From: Botryococcus braunii
Taxonomy: Eukaryota > Chlorophyta > Trebouxiophyceae
Direction of reading: 5' to 3'
NCBI GenBank assembly: GCA_002005505.1
Contig: KV908423.1
Coordinates: 57,501-77,500 of the forward strand
DNA length: 20,000 bases
Positions 18,731-20,000 of the stretch are shown here, piece after piece. The notes beneath the pieces are model-generated. The model was not told the origin of the DNA, made no database searches, and worked only from the letters and a program-made list of their open reading frames with translations. The translations under genes and the position numbers were made by a program. Positions within the stretch are counted from its first letter, which is position 1. Each line of letters starts with the position of its first letter.

Positions 18731-19128
18731 TGCGCACTAATGCGTGCCCGAGTTGTGGAGTACATGTTTAAAGGCCCCAGGGAGGGGTAAGAAGCCTAAA
18801 TAGGCGGCACCTGTGGTCCTCCTCAACAATTGTCAGTACAAGCCAACAGCGACTCCAGGATGGCATCGTTTTTTCTATCTTACCTCATCTTCAGAACAAG
18901 AGCCTGGCCTCAGGCCGCCAAACAGCCGCCGTGTTTTCTGCTACCCGCCCGCCTGACTCCCCCGTCCTAACGTCCCTCAGCCTGATCCCCTCACTGACCA
19001 TCGTCCAACGGTTATCATCTATCCTCAGCCATAACTTCATCTAAAGTCTCAACCCATCGCAATCCTTGTCCTAGACCCCCCCCCCCCCCCAAAACCATCG
19101 CAATCCTTGTCCTAGACCCCCCCCCCCC
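18731..19128 (+). repeat. Direct middle segment of the array, copy 2
   Basis: Nearly identical to 16935-17325, including the doubled CCATCGCAATCCTTGTCCTAG-type unit with its C-runs. Unlike the arms it shows very few differences between copies. Confidence 0.9.
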
Positions 19129-19182
<54 letters not shown>

Positions 19183-19205
19183 TATGAGAGTGAGAGAGAG
19201 AGAGT

Positions 19206-19275
<70 letters not shown>
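19129..19275 (+). repeat. AAAA-(AC)n-(GA)n block, unit 3 left flank
   Basis: AC repeats to about 19180, GATATGAGAGTGAG, then GA repeats to 19275; same order as at 17326-17469. Confidence 0.95.
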
Positions 19276-19278
<3 letters not shown>

Positions 19279-20000
19279 TCCAACACGGATGAGGTCGCTG
19301 CTTCGTCGGGGGGATGGGGAAGAAGGGAGGGTGCACGAAGAACCTGGGGGAGGCTGGGGGGGCGCGACGGTCTGGGCAGACAGGAACTGAGATTTTGGAT
19401 GGGTGTCTGACAGACTGACGGTTCAAGATGTCTCGCAGGCAAGGCAGCAAAGGAGGGCAGTGCTCTGCAGAGGGAAGACAAGCATCGAAGCGAAGTAGAT
19501 GGACGGCTCGACGTTCAAGTCGAAGGCCCCCCAAGAAACCTCCCCAGTAACGTGCCGACTCATGCAGAAATCGAGGGTTCGCCCCTCCGGGGAACCCCTT
19601 GCTATTTCCGACAGCCCTTCCAAGTGCCTATGCAAAGCCAGATCGACAAGGCAACCTTCTGGCCAAAACTGGCTAGAGACGTGCGCAACGTAGAGCAGCG
19701 AGCGCAGCTGTTGGGCATTGTGGCCGCGGCAGGTACCACTGTGTGCACCGCGGCCACAATGCCCAACAGCTGCGCTCGCTGCTCACCGTTGGGCACGTCT
19801 CTAGCCAGTTTTGGCCAGAAGGTTGCCTTGTCGATCTGGCTTTGCATAAGGCACTTGGAAGGGCTGTCGGAAAATAGCAAGGGGGTTCCCCGGAAGGGGA
19901 CGAACTCCCTCGATTTCTGCATGAAGTCGGCAAACGTTACCTGGGGAGGTTTCTTGGGGGCGCCTTCGACTTGAACGTCGAAGCCGTCCTCATCTACTTC
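19276..20000. repeat. Palindrome unit 3 with inverted centre, cut by the window end
   Basis: Left arm 19276-19729, spacer about 19730-19748, right arm from 19749. The spacer reads CAGGTACCACTGTGTGCAC, the reverse complement of that in units 1 and 2. The right arm carries left-type variants throughout (CTTGGAAGG, TCTCTAGCC and CTCATCTACTTC on the plus strand). The outer left arm is shortened and rearranged between about 19305 and 19380 compared with unit 2. Confidence 0.92.

Larger units (their letters stand above)
15993..20000. repeat. Tandem array of long palindromes (period about 1.75-1.84 kb), running off the window
   Basis: Three palindrome centres lie at about 16150, 17990 and 19739. 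Order within one period: right arm, (CT)n and (GT)n, G-run, direct middle segment (about 390-400 bp), C-run, (AC)n, (GA)n, left arm, spacer. Similarity to the array starts abruptly at 15993 (CCTTCCGGGGAACCCC), inside a left arm, so the first unit is 5'-truncated. No transposase or target-site duplication was seen. It could be a foldback-type element, a palindromic satellite, or partly an assembly product. Confidence 0.93.

Noticed and set aside
15993..19275. Units 1 and 2 as a plain missed-adapter (forward/reverse) sequencing artefact
   Set aside because: The roughly 390-400 bp middle segments are in direct, not inverted, orientation in both periods. Only the unit 3 switch fits such an artefact.

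Overview
This window looks like nuclear DNA of a eukaryote, most likely a unicellular alga. Its one clear protein gene is split into at least eleven exons by GT-AG introns. Four of its ten acceptors end in ATGCAG, which recalls green-algal introns, and the DNA is rich in di-nucleotide microsatellites and homopolymer runs. The species cannot be named from the sequence alone; a prasinophyte or other chlorophyte is my best guess.

Left half (about 1.4-9.85 kb, plus strand): a gene for a membrane-anchored cellulase-type enzyme. All exon phases join consistently to give 730 codons. The protein has a Ser/Thr/Gly-rich cytoplasmic tail, a tetra-arginine stop and one membrane helix, then a family-2-like carbohydrate-binding module bracketed by two cysteines, then a complete GH5 catalytic domain (LNEPD acid/base, GETG nucleophile, WWAWG substrate platform). 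Introns carry a (CA)n tract, a (GA)n tract, a near-perfect 104-nt hairpin, and a 46-bp tandem triplication that copies a splice acceptor with the first codons of exon 10. A possible extra 5' exon lies at 110-333.

Middle (about 9.9-15.9 kb): no confident gene. It holds a 27/28-bp minisatellite, several short degenerate repeats, repeated poly-C/poly-A junctions, and a 225-bp head-to-tail duplication in which each copy ends in about 25 A. A minus-strand gene remnant at 15.2-15.73 kb contains coding-like exons and an in-frame 22-residue repeat interrupted by a stop.

Right end (15,993-20,000): a tandem array of long palindromes with a period of about 1.75-1.84 kb. Each has arms of up to about 500 bp around a 20-bp spacer. 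The outer flanks are mirrored microsatellites, and a direct 390-400 bp segment separates the palindromes. The arms contain a protein-like reading frame that I do not recognise. In the third unit the spacer and inner arm are inverted relative to the first two, so the sequence switches strand there. This is either a real inverted rearrangement or a long-read/assembly fold-back. The array continues past the window edge.
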